This document shows positions 45,393 through 53,090 of a stretch of DNA of 64,000 nt, piece after piece (within the stretch, counting starts at the first letter, position 1; the number at the start of each line of letters is the position of its first letter). This stretch comes from an uncultured Collinsella sp. Lineage in GTDB: Bacteria; Actinomycetota; Coriobacteriia; Coriobacteriales; Coriobacteriaceae. The translations under genes were made by a program, and so were the position numbers. Where the stretch lies: assembly GCA_958445895.1 (NCBI GenBank), contig CAUCTV010000004.1, positions 4,871 to 68,870 of the forward strand, given 5' to 3'. The notes under the pieces are model-generated. The model worked only from the letters and a program-made list of their open reading frames with translations. It was not told the origin of the DNA and searched no databases.

Positions 45393-46088
45393 CTATGCCT
45401 GCTGCCAGGTGTCGACAAGCTCCTTGGCCGCGGCGTAGGGATCGTCGGCGCTGCAGACGGCGCTCACCACAAAGAAGCCGTCGACGCCGGTTGCCTTAAG
45501 CTGCGGCAAGTCGGCCGTCTTAACGCCGCCGCCCACCACGATGGGCACGGGGCTTGCCGCGTGGAGTGCGGCCAGGTCCTCAAAGCTCTTGGTGATGATG
45601 GAGCCATCGGCTGCGCGTCCGCAGTCGCGCTTGGTCTCGGTCTCGTGGAGCGGGCCGATGCCCAGGTAGTCGACCAGACTCATGTCGGCGGTCTTGACGT
45701 ACTCGAGCATTTCCTCGCAACGGGCCGAAAGGCCCACGATGGCGTCGGGGCCCAGCAGCTTGCGACAGACCTCGACGGGAATATCGCTCTGGCCCACGTG
45801 CACGCCGTCGACCGCAATGCCCTGCTCGCGTGCGGCGAGTACGCAGTCAAGGCGGTCATCGATCAGCAAGGCGACCTGACCGGTCTTGCCGGCCTGTGCG
45901 ATTGCCTGCGCGGCGTCGCCGGTCAGCGCAATGATCTCGCGGGCGCTTGCCACCTTGGAGCGCACCTGAATGCAGGTAAAGCCGGCGTCGAGCGCCTGGG
46001 CCACCACATCGCCCACGGGGCGTCCGAGGGTGTTTTCGGGGCCGAGCACCAGATAGGCCGAGATATCAAGGTTGTCGCGGATGCTCAT
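45393..46088 (-). CDS. thiE: Thiamine phosphate synthase
   Basis: The 231-residue TIM-barrel enzyme joins HMP-PP and thiazole phosphate to make thiamine phosphate. ThiE blocks are visible: CIQVRSK, LLIDDRLDCVLAAREQGIAVDGVHVGQSDI, GLSARC, DYLGIGPLHETETK and VVGGGVKTADLPQL. It overlaps the thiamine-binding protein gene by 4 bp and is the third gene of the TPP-riboswitch operon. No thiD is present here, so HMP-PP must be supplied by a gene elsewhere. Confidence 0.94.
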   Translation of the reverse strand: MSIRDNLDISAYLVLGPENTLGRPVGDVVAQALDAGFTCIQVRSKVASAREIIALTGDAAQAIAQAGKTGQVALLIDDRLDCVLAAREQGIAVDGVHVGQSDIPVEVCRKLLGPDAIVGLSARCEEMLEYVKTADMSLVDYLGIGPLHETETKRDCGRAADGSIITKSFEDLAALHAASPVPIVVGGGVKTADLPQLKATGVDGFFVVSAVCSADDPYAAAKELVDTWQQA

Positions 46089-46426
46089 CGTGCTTCCTCC
46101 TGCTTTTTGATCTGCGCTTCCATGCGCTCGAGTTTGCCGGTCATGGTGTCGGTAAATCCAGGTCGAATATCGGCTTTGAGCACGACTTCGGTTCGGATGC
46201 CCTTGTTCGCTAACACAAAGGTCGCGTCGCGCACGACCTGCATGACCTCGTCCCAGTCGCCCTCGATCTCGGTGAACATCGAGGTGGTGCGGTTGGGAAG
46301 GCCGCTCTCGCGAATGACGCGCACGACCTCGGCGACCTCGGCGGACAGTTCATCGCCGGTGCCGCACGGGGCGATGGCCACAGCGACGAGCGTGTTCATG
46401 CCGGCATTGGTTGCGGGCTCGGACAT
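46085..46426 (-). CDS. MTH1187/YkoF-like thiamine-binding protein
   Basis: The 113-residue protein belongs to the MTH1187 (UPF0045) family: VAVAIAPCGTGDELSAEVAEVVRVI, then TSMFTEIEGDWDEVMQVV, with conserved Thr-x-x-x-x-x-Glu-Gly. These small ferredoxin-fold proteins bind thiamine or HMP. Its place between thiM and thiE under a TPP riboswitch fits a salvage role. GGAGG precedes the ATG; both ends couple tightly with neighbours. Confidence 0.88.
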   Translation of the reverse strand: MSEPATNAGMNTLVAVAIAPCGTGDELSAEVAEVVRVIRESGLPNRTTSMFTEIEGDWDEVMQVVRDATFVLANKGIRTEVVLKADIRPGFTDTMTGKLERMEAQIKKQEEAR

Positions 46427-46429
46427 GGC

Positions 46430-47269
46430 TTATGCCTCCTCGAGCTCGAGTTGGTTATCGGCGATGTCTTGGGCGGTTGCGCGGTAGAGCTCGTCGATAA
46501 AGGCGACCTTAAAGCTTGCCGGGGCATCGGCGACGGCGGCGGCACGCGTGCCGGCGACGTTGTAGACGGCGGTACCGCAGACGGCTGCCGTAAACGGATC
46601 GGCAGCGCAGGCGTACACGGCCAGCACGCCGCCCTGCGAGCAACCGCAGCCGGTAATCTTGGACATGAGCGGGCTGCCGCCGTGGGATTTGGCCACGGTC
46701 GTGCCGTCGGTAATCAGGTCGACTTCGCCCGAGACCACAACGGCGCCGCCGGTGTAGCGAGCGAGCGCCACGGCGGCATCGCGGGCGGCGTCGACCGTGT
46801 CGGTGGTATCGACACCACGTACGCGGCTCAGATCGGCCGACTCGCCCTCAAGACCCCACAGGCCGGAGAGTGCGATGATCTCGGAGGCGTTGCCGCGTAC
46901 GATGGCGGGCTTGTACTGCTTGAGCTCGTTTACCAGCTGGGTGCGCAGGCTACCGATGCCCAGACCCACCGGATCGAGCACCCAGGGCTTGCCGGCGTCG
47001 TGTGCCGCCTTGGCCGCGCGGGGAATCGTCTGCTCGTAGATGGGGAAGAGCGTGCCCATGTTGAGATAGATGGCGGCGCCGCCGGCAACGAGCGCCTCGC
47101 CCTCGTCGGGCAGATAGACCATGGCGGCCGAACCGCCCACGGCGAGCTGCGCGTTGGCGACAAAGTCGATCGTCACCGTGTTGGTGATGGAGCCGGCCAT
47201 CGGATTGGTGGCTCGAATCTCCTCTACGGCCTTGACCATATGTTGCTTAAGCTGTTCCGAATCAATCAC
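46430..47269 (-). CDS. thiM: Hydroxyethylthiazole kinase
   Basis: The 279-residue ribokinase-fold enzyme phosphorylates 4-methyl-5-hydroxyethylthiazole for salvage. Family blocks NTVTIDFVANAQLAVGGSAAM, WVLDPVGLG, VRGNASEI and the catalytic anion hole region ITGCGCSQGG are present. The start is the GTG at 47269, 8 nt from AAGGAGG; upstream open frame runs through the riboswitch terminator and is not coding. It is first in the thiM, thiamine-binding, thiE operon. Confidence 0.93.
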   Translation of the reverse strand: MIDSEQLKQHMVKAVEEIRATNPMAGSITNTVTIDFVANAQLAVGGSAAMVYLPDEGEALVAGGAAIYLNMGTLFPIYEQTIPRAAKAAHDAGKPWVLDPVGLGIGSLRTQLVNELKQYKPAIVRGNASEIIALSGLWGLEGESADLSRVRGVDTTDTVDAARDAAVALARYTGGAVVVSGEVDLITDGTTVAKSHGGSPLMSKITGCGCSQGGVLAVYACAADPFTAAVCGTAVYNVAGTRAAAVADAPASFKVAFIDELYRATAQDIADNQLELEEA

Positions 47270-47291
47270 TGCACATGCCTCCTTGGCATAG

Positions 47292-47321
47292 AAAAGGGGC
47301 GCTGTGCATAGACAGCGCCCC
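47292..47321 (-). terminator. Riboswitch-controlled terminator upstream of thiM
   Basis: On the minus strand GGGGCGCTGT and ACAGCGCCCC form a perfect 10-bp stem followed by TTTTC, between the TPP aptamer and thiM. This fits transcription-attenuation control. Confidence 0.85.
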
Positions 47322-47336
47322 TGTAAAGGCGGCATG

Positions 47337-47422
47337 CTCCCTACGCCAGCATTAACTGACAGGTTCAAAGGATTGGGCCCTATGCCCTCTCAGCCTTGTG
47401 GTTTGCACCGCCGGCACTCCCG
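47337..47422 (-). promoter_or_regulatory. TPP riboswitch (THI element)
   Basis: The minus strand shows the conserved aptamer parts in order: CTGAGAGGGCATAGGG, then CCTTTGAACCTG, then TTAATGCTGGCGTAGGGAG with the 5' partner GGGAGTGCCGGCGGTGC. It lies just upstream of a terminator and thiM, and is expected to stop transcription when thiamine pyrophosphate is bound. Confidence 0.93.
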
Positions 47423-47464
47423 CATCGAATCTGTTGTTCCCTATACTAGCGCACCTGCCAATAT

Positions 47465-47542
47465 GGGACAGGTTTATTTTGGCAGGTGGCAACAGGGGCG
47501 CTGCATTTTCCCAGATAAAACCTGCCAAGATAAACCTGTCCC
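47465..47542. repeat. Full palindromic element (family B), 78 bp
   Basis: Arms of 23 nt (47465-47487, beginning GGGACAGGTTTATTTTGGCA, and 47520-47542) are inverted with one mismatch, around a 32-nt centre. The right half recurs alone at 27256-27296. It looks like a non-autonomous, MITE- or REP-like element. Confidence 0.75.
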
Positions 47543-47594
47543 TTATTGGCAGGTCGTTACAATAGACGGGATAAAGAATGACCGAGGGGACCTT

Positions 47595-48503
47595 ATGATC
47601 AAACTTGTTCTGACCGATATGGACGATACGCTGATTCCTGCTGGACACGATGGCGCCAGCGACTGCGCCATCGAGGGCATTCATGCCATGCAGGCGGCGG
47701 GCCTGCATTTTGGCCCGGTTTCGGGTCGCCAGCCGTCCGCGATGAGCTGGATGTTCCGCAATCGCTCCGAGTGCTTCTCGACCGGCGCGTTTTGCAACGG
47801 CCAGGTGATGTTTGTCGATGGCGAGGCGGTTGCCTCGCGCGCAACTGATAGCGATGCCCTTATGCGCCTGGCCGACTACCTGGAGCAAGAGACCGACGAT
47901 ACCTATTTGAAGGTCTACCGTCTGGGTGATGACTTTTGGGACAACGACGCCTATTGCGTGACAAGCGATCCCGAGCGTGTGCGTCGCGCCATGGAGTCAG
48001 GCGGCAACGCGTGGCTCAAGGGCGAAGAGGCTCCCTGTCGCCCTGTCGTTGACGATGCCCCGGTATACAAGGCGAATATCTGGAGTGCCCGTTCGCGCGA
48101 GGAGCTCGCCGAGCTGCGCGAGCGTGTTGCCGCCGAGGTGCCGGAGCTCTCGCTCGTGTTTCCCAACAACCGCGTGCGCCTGTTCGACGTTCTTCCGACC
48201 GGCTGGGACAAGGGCTGTGCTGCGCTGGAGCTGGCGCGCGCTTTGGGCCTGACGCCCGACGAGGTGGCCGTATTCGGCGATTCCGATAACGATTTGCCCA
48301 TGATCGATGCCGTTCCCAATTCCGTTGCAGTCGCCAATGCCAACGAGGCCGTCACGGCTGCCGCGCGCTGGCATATCGGCGCTGCGGCAGATGATGCGGT
48401 TGCCGGGGCTCTGCATCAGATTGCCGCCTGCGCCGCGACGGGGGAGATGCCGTCGTTTATGCGTCAGATGGACGCGACGGGTTTCGACGTCACGAACGTC
48501 TAG
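47595..48503 (+). CDS. HAD-superfamily (Cof-type) phosphatase
   Basis: The 302-residue protein has motif I LTDMDDTLI (nucleophile Asp near residue 7), motif II as PVSGRQ, motif III Lys in WDKGCAALEL and motif IV GDSDNDLPMI. The large C2 cap is typical of Cof hydrolases that act on sugar phosphates or flavin and pyridoxal cofactors. GAGGGGACC precedes the ATG at 47595. A LysR gene follows after 10 bp and is probably cotranscribed. Confidence 0.92.
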   Translation: MIKLVLTDMDDTLIPAGHDGASDCAIEGIHAMQAAGLHFGPVSGRQPSAMSWMFRNRSECFSTGAFCNGQVMFVDGEAVASRATDSDALMRLADYLEQETDDTYLKVYRLGDDFWDNDAYCVTSDPERVRRAMESGGNAWLKGEEAPCRPVVDDAPVYKANIWSARSREELAELRERVAAEVPELSLVFPNNRVRLFDVLPTGWDKGCAALELARALGLTPDEVAVFGDSDNDLPMIDAVPNSVAVANANEAVTAAARWHIGAAADDAVAGALHQIAACAATGEMPSFMRQMDATGFDVTNV

Positions 48504-48513
48504 GGAGAAAGCC

Positions 48514-49410
48514 ATGAAGCTCCAGCAGCTCAGATATGTCGTCAAAGTTGCCGAATGCGGCAGCATCACCGAGGCCTCGCGCCGGCTCTTTGTGTCGCAG
48601 CCTTCGATTACCGCGTCAATTCGCGATCTCGAAAACGAGATGGGTGTACACATCTTTGAGCGCACCAACAAGGGCGTCATTGTGTCCGAGGAAGGCGAGA
48701 CCTTCTTGGGCTACGCGCGCCAGGTGCTCGACCAGGCCGACCTGCTCGAGGGCAAGTACAAAGGCACGTCCGAGCAGGTGCCGCACTTTAGTGTGAGCTG
48801 CCAGCATTATTCCTTTGCCGTTAATGCATTTGTCGATGTGATCCGCGAGTTCGATGCCGCGCGCTACGACTTTACCCTGCGCGAGGAGCAGACCCACGAG
48901 ATTATCGAGGACGTCGCGCATATGAAAAGCGAGCTCGGCATCCTGTATCTGTCGGAGCACAACCGCGAGGTCATCGAGCGCATGCTGGTGGCCAACGAGC
49001 TCGTGTTCGAAGGGCTCTTCTGCGCCACGCCGCATGTCTTCGTCTGTGCCGACCATCCGCTGGCGGCCCGCTCCAGCGTGACGCTCGAGGACTTGGAAGA
49101 CTACCCGTTCCTGTCCTACGAGCAGGGCAGTTACAACTCGTTTTACTATTCCGAGGAGCTGACCTCGACGTTTGAGCGTCGCAAGAATATCCGCGTGCGC
49201 GACCGTGCGACGCTGTTCAACCTGGCCATGGGCCTCAACGGCTACACGGTGTGCTCGGGCGTGATTAGCCACGAACTCAACGGCCCCGGCATTATCTCGA
49301 TTCCGCTCGATGTGGATGAGTACATGGAGATCGGCATCATCACGCGCAAGAACACGACGCTTACGCGCTACGGTCAAGCCTATATCGACGCGATCCGTCA
49401 GCATATCTAG
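48514..49410 (+). CDS. LysR-family transcriptional regulator next to a MetE-like gene
   Basis: The 298-residue regulator opens MKLQQLRYVVKVAECGSITEASRRL, followed by the recognition helix VSQPSITASIRDLENEMG and a co-inducer domain from about residue 90. The ATG at 48514 is preceded by AGGGAGAAAG; the open frame upstream overlaps the HAD gene and is not used. A GATATAG inverted repeat and the MetE-core gene lie immediately downstream, so control of methionine supply is a reasonable guess. Confidence 0.92.
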   Translation: MKLQQLRYVVKVAECGSITEASRRLFVSQPSITASIRDLENEMGVHIFERTNKGVIVSEEGETFLGYARQVLDQADLLEGKYKGTSEQVPHFSVSCQHYSFAVNAFVDVIREFDAARYDFTLREEQTHEIIEDVAHMKSELGILYLSEHNREVIERMLVANELVFEGLFCATPHVFVCADHPLAARSSVTLEDLEDYPFLSYEQGSYNSFYYSEELTSTFERRKNIRVRDRATLFNLAMGLNGYTVCSGVISHELNGPGIISIPLDVDEYMEIGIITRKNTTLTRYGQAYIDAIRQHI

Positions 49411-49457
49411 ACTGCTGCGTCCTGCACAGGTCAAATCTCTTCATGGCAGTCCCAACT

Positions 49458-49478
49458 GATATAGGAAGCATCTATATC
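49458..49478. promoter_or_regulatory. Putative LysR operator upstream of MetE-like gene
   Basis: GATATAG (49458-49464) and CTATATC (49472-49478) are perfect 7-bp arms with a 7-bp spacer, a LysR-like site. A TATAAA -10-like box follows at about 49486. Confidence 0.55.
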
Positions 49479-49565
49479 AAACTATTATAAATGTATATTT
49501 TACGATGGCTATATGAGCGCTCATACTCTGTCCCAGTAAAGCAACCAATGCAAAGGGAGATGTCC

Positions 49566-50699
49566 ATGAGCACTTCAATTCAACCGAACGCGCCGTTTCG
49601 CACTGATATCGTCGGCAGCTTTCTTCGTCCGCAGGCCGTAAAGGATGCCCGCGCTGCCTATGCGGCAGGCACACTTGATGCCGAGGGGCTTAAGGCCGTC
49701 GAGGATGAGGCTATTCGCGACCTGGTGGACAAGCAAAAGGCCGCTGGCCTGCAGGTGATTACCGATGGCGAGTTTCGTCGCAGTTACTGGCACCTCGACT
49801 TTATGTGGGGGCTCAACGGCATTGAACGCCGCACCTCGCGTACGGGCTATATGTTCCACGACGAGGAGACCACGGCTGACACCGCCGTGGTGACCGGCCC
49901 CATCAGCGGCGAGAACCACCCCTTCGTCGAGCACTTTAAGTTTGTCAAGGTGCTTGAGGGCGAGGGCCAGGTTGCGCGCCAGACCATTCCGGCGCCGATC
50001 CAGACGTTCTCGGAGGTTACGCTCGACCGCTGCGATGGCCAGCAGGAGAGCCTGCGCGCTGTCTATAAGACCGATGAGGAACTTGCCGACGCAATTGCAG
50101 CCGCTTATCGCACGGTGATCGCCGACCTGTACGCTGCCGGTTGCCGCAATATCCAGTTTGACGACTGCACCTGGGGCATTTACTGCGATACCGACTTTGT
50201 GGCTAAGACCGGTATGAGCCCGGTCGATCTGCAAAAGGTGAGCGAGCTGGGCGTGGCGCTCAACAATGCCGCCATCGCGGGCAAGCCCGACGATTTGGTC
50301 ATCAACACGCACGTATGCCGCGGCAACTACCACTCCACCTATGCCTTTGAGGGCGGCTACGATCCCATCGCGCCGTACCTGTTCGCACATGAGAATGTCG
50401 ATGCGTTCTATCTGGAGTTCGACACACCCCGCGCCGGTGGTTTTGAGCCGCTCAAGTACGTTGCCCCCGGCAAGAAGGTGGTGCTGGGCTTGGTGACCAC
50501 CAAGGCGGCAGAGCTCGAGAACGAGGACGCCATCGTCGAGCGCATCCGCGAAGCCGCAAAGTACGTGCCGCTCGAGAACCTGTACCTGTCGCCCCAGTGC
50601 GGCTTTGCCAGCTGCGAGATTGGCAACAAGCTGACCGAGGATGAGCAATGGGCAAAGATCGCTCTGGTCAAGCGCATTGCCGAGCGCGTTTGGAAGTAA
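49566..50699 (+). CDS. MetE-core (YxjG/YxjH-like) methyltransferase
   Basis: The 377-residue protein corresponds to the C-terminal catalytic barrel of cobalamin-independent methionine synthase. It has the opening FRTDIVGSFLRPQ, the substrate segment VITDGEFRRSYWHLDF, and zinc ligands His-x-Cys in NTHVCRGNYHS and Cys in SPQCGFAS. MetE is about 750 residues; single-domain relatives may use other methyl donors. GGGAG places the start at the second ATG (49566). An inverted repeat and a LysR gene precede it. Confidence 0.9.
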   Translation: MSTSIQPNAPFRTDIVGSFLRPQAVKDARAAYAAGTLDAEGLKAVEDEAIRDLVDKQKAAGLQVITDGEFRRSYWHLDFMWGLNGIERRTSRTGYMFHDEETTADTAVVTGPISGENHPFVEHFKFVKVLEGEGQVARQTIPAPIQTFSEVTLDRCDGQQESLRAVYKTDEELADAIAAAYRTVIADLYAAGCRNIQFDDCTWGIYCDTDFVAKTGMSPVDLQKVSELGVALNNAAIAGKPDDLVINTHVCRGNYHSTYAFEGGYDPIAPYLFAHENVDAFYLEFDTPRAGGFEPLKYVAPGKKVVLGLVTTKAAELENEDAIVERIREAAKYVPLENLYLSPQCGFASCEIGNKLTEDEQWAKIALVKRIAERVWK

Positions 50700-50822
50700 C
50701 GATACCGTTTGCAGGTGGCGGCGCGTGCGAGGCATTGCGTATCGCGTACAATGGTTCGGATCGTATCGTTCGGGCAGGTTATCCGATATGCCTGATCGCC
50801 CTTCCATCGTGAAAGGACTTCC

Positions 50823-52157
50823 ATGTCCCAATCCTCGACGCCCGCCGTCACCGATGCCATCTACGATGCATCGTCGCTCGGCCGCCCGCGCATGTTCCTA
50901 CTCGGTCTGCAGCATCTATTCGCGATGTTTGGCGCCACGGTGTTGGTGCCCGTGCTCACCGGTCTCTCGGTGTCGGCAACGCTTTTGTTCGCCGGCTTGG
51001 GCACGCTGCTGTTCCACTTCCTGTCGCGCGGTAAGGTGCCGGCCTTCTTGGGCTCGTCGTTTGCCTTTATTGCCGGTTATGCCGCAATCGCACCCAACGG
51101 CGAGGCCGAGCTTTTGCCCTACGCCTGCCTGGGTGTAGCCTGCGCCGGCCTGCTCTATCCGGTGCTGGCGGCCCTGTTCCGCGCGTTTGGCGCCAAGCGC
51201 GTCATGCGCTTCTTTCCGCCGGTGGTGACTGGTCCCATCGTCATTTCCATCGGCTTGATCCTGGCAAGTTCCGCTATTGCTAACTGCCAGACCAACTGGC
51301 TTGTGGCTGTCATTGCCGTTGCCGTTATCGTGATCTGCAACATTTGGGGTCGCGGTATGGTCAAGATTGTGCCGATTCTGCTGGGCGTTGTGGTGAGCTA
51401 TGCCGTTGCGGCTGCGCTGGGCGAGGTCGACTTCTCTGGCGTCGCAGCCGCTCCCTGGGTTGGTTTGCCCATCGTGTGGGATAACACCGTGTTTGCGCTC
51501 TTTGGGCCGCAGTTCGATAGCGGTCTTGCTACGACGGCCATCATCACCATCATGCCGCTGGCCTTTGCGACCATGATCGAGCATATCGGTGATATCTCCG
51601 CTATCGGCTCCACTTGCGAGCGTAACTACATCGCCGACCCCGGCCTGCACCGCACGCTGCTCGGTGATGGTCTTGCCACGATTCTGGCTTCGCTCTTTAG
51701 CGCTCCGGCCAACACCACGTATGGCGAGAACACTGGCGTGCTCGCCCTGACGCGCGTGTTCGACCCGCGCGTGATTCGCATTGCCGCGTGTTGCGCCATT
51801 GTGCTCTCGTTCTGCCCCAAGTTCGCGGCTGTCATTGCGGCCGTGCCGGCGTGTGTGATCGGCGGCGTGTCACTCGTGCTCTATGGCATGATCAGTGCGG
51901 TAGGTGTGCGTAACCTCATCGAGAACCAGGTCGATTTCCAGAACAACCGCAACGTGCTGGTGGCCGCTCTGGTGCTGGTGCTTTCACTCGGCATTGCTTA
52001 CAGCACTGCCGGTGCTATCGTGTTGGAGCTGGGCGGCGTGACCATTTCGCTTTCGGGTCTTGCCGTGGGTTCGCTGGTGGGCATTGTGCTCAATGCCATC
52101 CTACCGGGTAACGACTTTGAGTTTGATGTCTCGGAACTCGAAGGGTCTGCCGAATAG
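50823..52157 (+). CDS. uraA: Uracil permease (NCS2, UraA type)
   Basis: The 444-residue permease has 14 predicted membrane segments and UraA signatures: GLQHLFAMFGATVLVP near residue 29, AFLGSSFAFI, the TM8-10 block AFATMIEHIGDISAIG with the substrate Glu, and NTTYGENTGVLALTRV. It should import uracil with protons. GAAAGGAC precedes the ATG. It ends at a strong bidirectional terminator. Confidence 0.92.
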   Translation: MSQSSTPAVTDAIYDASSLGRPRMFLLGLQHLFAMFGATVLVPVLTGLSVSATLLFAGLGTLLFHFLSRGKVPAFLGSSFAFIAGYAAIAPNGEAELLPYACLGVACAGLLYPVLAALFRAFGAKRVMRFFPPVVTGPIVISIGLILASSAIANCQTNWLVAVIAVAVIVICNIWGRGMVKIVPILLGVVVSYAVAAALGEVDFSGVAAAPWVGLPIVWDNTVFALFGPQFDSGLATTAIITIMPLAFATMIEHIGDISAIGSTCERNYIADPGLHRTLLGDGLATILASLFSAPANTTYGENTGVLALTRVFDPRVIRIAACCAIVLSFCPKFAAVIAAVPACVIGGVSLVLYGMISAVGVRNLIENQVDFQNNRNVLVAALVLVLSLGIAYSTAGAIVLELGGVTISLSGLAVGSLVGIVLNAILPGNDFEFDVSELEGSAE

Positions 52158-52177
52158 CAGCTGTGTCCAACTCAGTT

Positions 52178-52220
52178 AAAAAAGCCGGCCATGCGTCCGA
52201 TGCGCATGGCCGGCTTTTTA
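52178..52220. terminator. Bidirectional Rho-independent terminator
   Basis: AAAAAGCCGGCCATGCG pairs with CGCATGGCCGGCTTTTT around a short loop, giving T-runs on both strands. It serves uraA and the convergent esterase gene, whose stop codon overlaps the hairpin. Confidence 0.92.
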
Positions 52221-52883
52221 GTGCGCAAGAACCCAGTGGATGCCACGCGCCATGCGCAGGTCGGTTTGGGCAAAGTGGTTGCCGGGGTTGAGTTCCAGTG
52301 TTGTGAGGATGCCGCGCTCAACGAGCAACGTTTCCATTGCGCGCGTGTCGTCAAGTACGTGCCGCATCATGCGGTTGGGCGTCTTGGTTTCCTTTTTGCC
52401 GAGTGACAGATAGACGGCCTGCGGGTTGCCGGCAAAAGGGGCCGTGCTGGCGCGATTGACAAAGTCGGGAAACCACAACGACCCCGATGCGCTTGCGGCG
52501 CGGCTAAAGGCGTCGGTTTGCCAGAGGGACCAGAGCGCGAAGAGGCCCGCGAGCGAGTAGCCGGCAATGCCGCGCCAGGTGGGCGGCTGAGGAAGCGACG
52601 ACTCGGCCTCTGGGATTATCCAGTTCAACAGCTCATCGAGAAATCCGGAAGCCTGACCGCCAAAGGGCTCGGCATCGCGCACGGTTCCGTCGCATCCCCA
52701 GGGGCTCAGCTCGCGATTCCAGTTGAGGCTGCCAATGCCGACAAGCGTGAAGGGCGGGCAGTTGAGCTCTCGGCAGCGTTCATAAACCTCCGCGCCGTCG
52801 CCCATGACCACGGGAAGATAGATGACTGGTGCGCTTTCGGCATGCTGTGCATGAACGGTTATCTGCTTTTGATGCGCTTCCAT
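52218..52883 (-). CDS. Alpha/beta-hydrolase esterase (Fes/IroE-like)
   Basis: The 221-residue protein has the nucleophile elbow GYSLAG (about 123-128), followed by the family block ASGSLWFPDF with its acid-bearing region, and the catalytic His in PGNHFAQTD. The opening strand APVIYLPVVMGDG fits putative esterases related to enterochelin esterase. Substrate not determinable. The start at 52883 is favoured by GAGAGAAG; an ATG at 52931 is less likely. Confidence 0.8.
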   Translation of the reverse strand: MEAHQKQITVHAQHAESAPVIYLPVVMGDGAEVYERCRELNCPPFTLVGIGSLNWNRELSPWGCDGTVRDAEPFGGQASGFLDELLNWIIPEAESSLPQPPTWRGIAGYSLAGLFALWSLWQTDAFSRAASASGSLWFPDFVNRASTAPFAGNPQAVYLSLGKKETKTPNRMMRHVLDDTRAMETLLVERGILTTLELNPGNHFAQTDLRMARGIHWVLAH

Positions 52884-52996
52884 GACGGGCTTCTCTCGGC
52901 GTTGTGATATCGACGGCCCCCATTGTCGCACGCCGGCTCATGCAGGTTGGGCTAGACCAAAGACAATCTCGTGCATACCCTGCGGACGCATATGGA

Positions 52997-53035
52997 AAAC
53001 GCCACCGCCGGAGGGGAGCTCGGCGGTGGCGTTGT
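52997..53035 (-). terminator. Terminator of LAxTG surface protein gene A
   Basis: AACGCCACCGCC (52999-53010) and GGCGGTGGCGTT (53022-53033) form a 12-bp stem, followed on the minus strand by TTTTCC. Confidence 0.8.
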
Positions 53036-53090
53036 TAAACGGTGCTGGGACTCGGGGCCTTCGCGGGAGCTGCCATGTGCGCAGAGGCGT

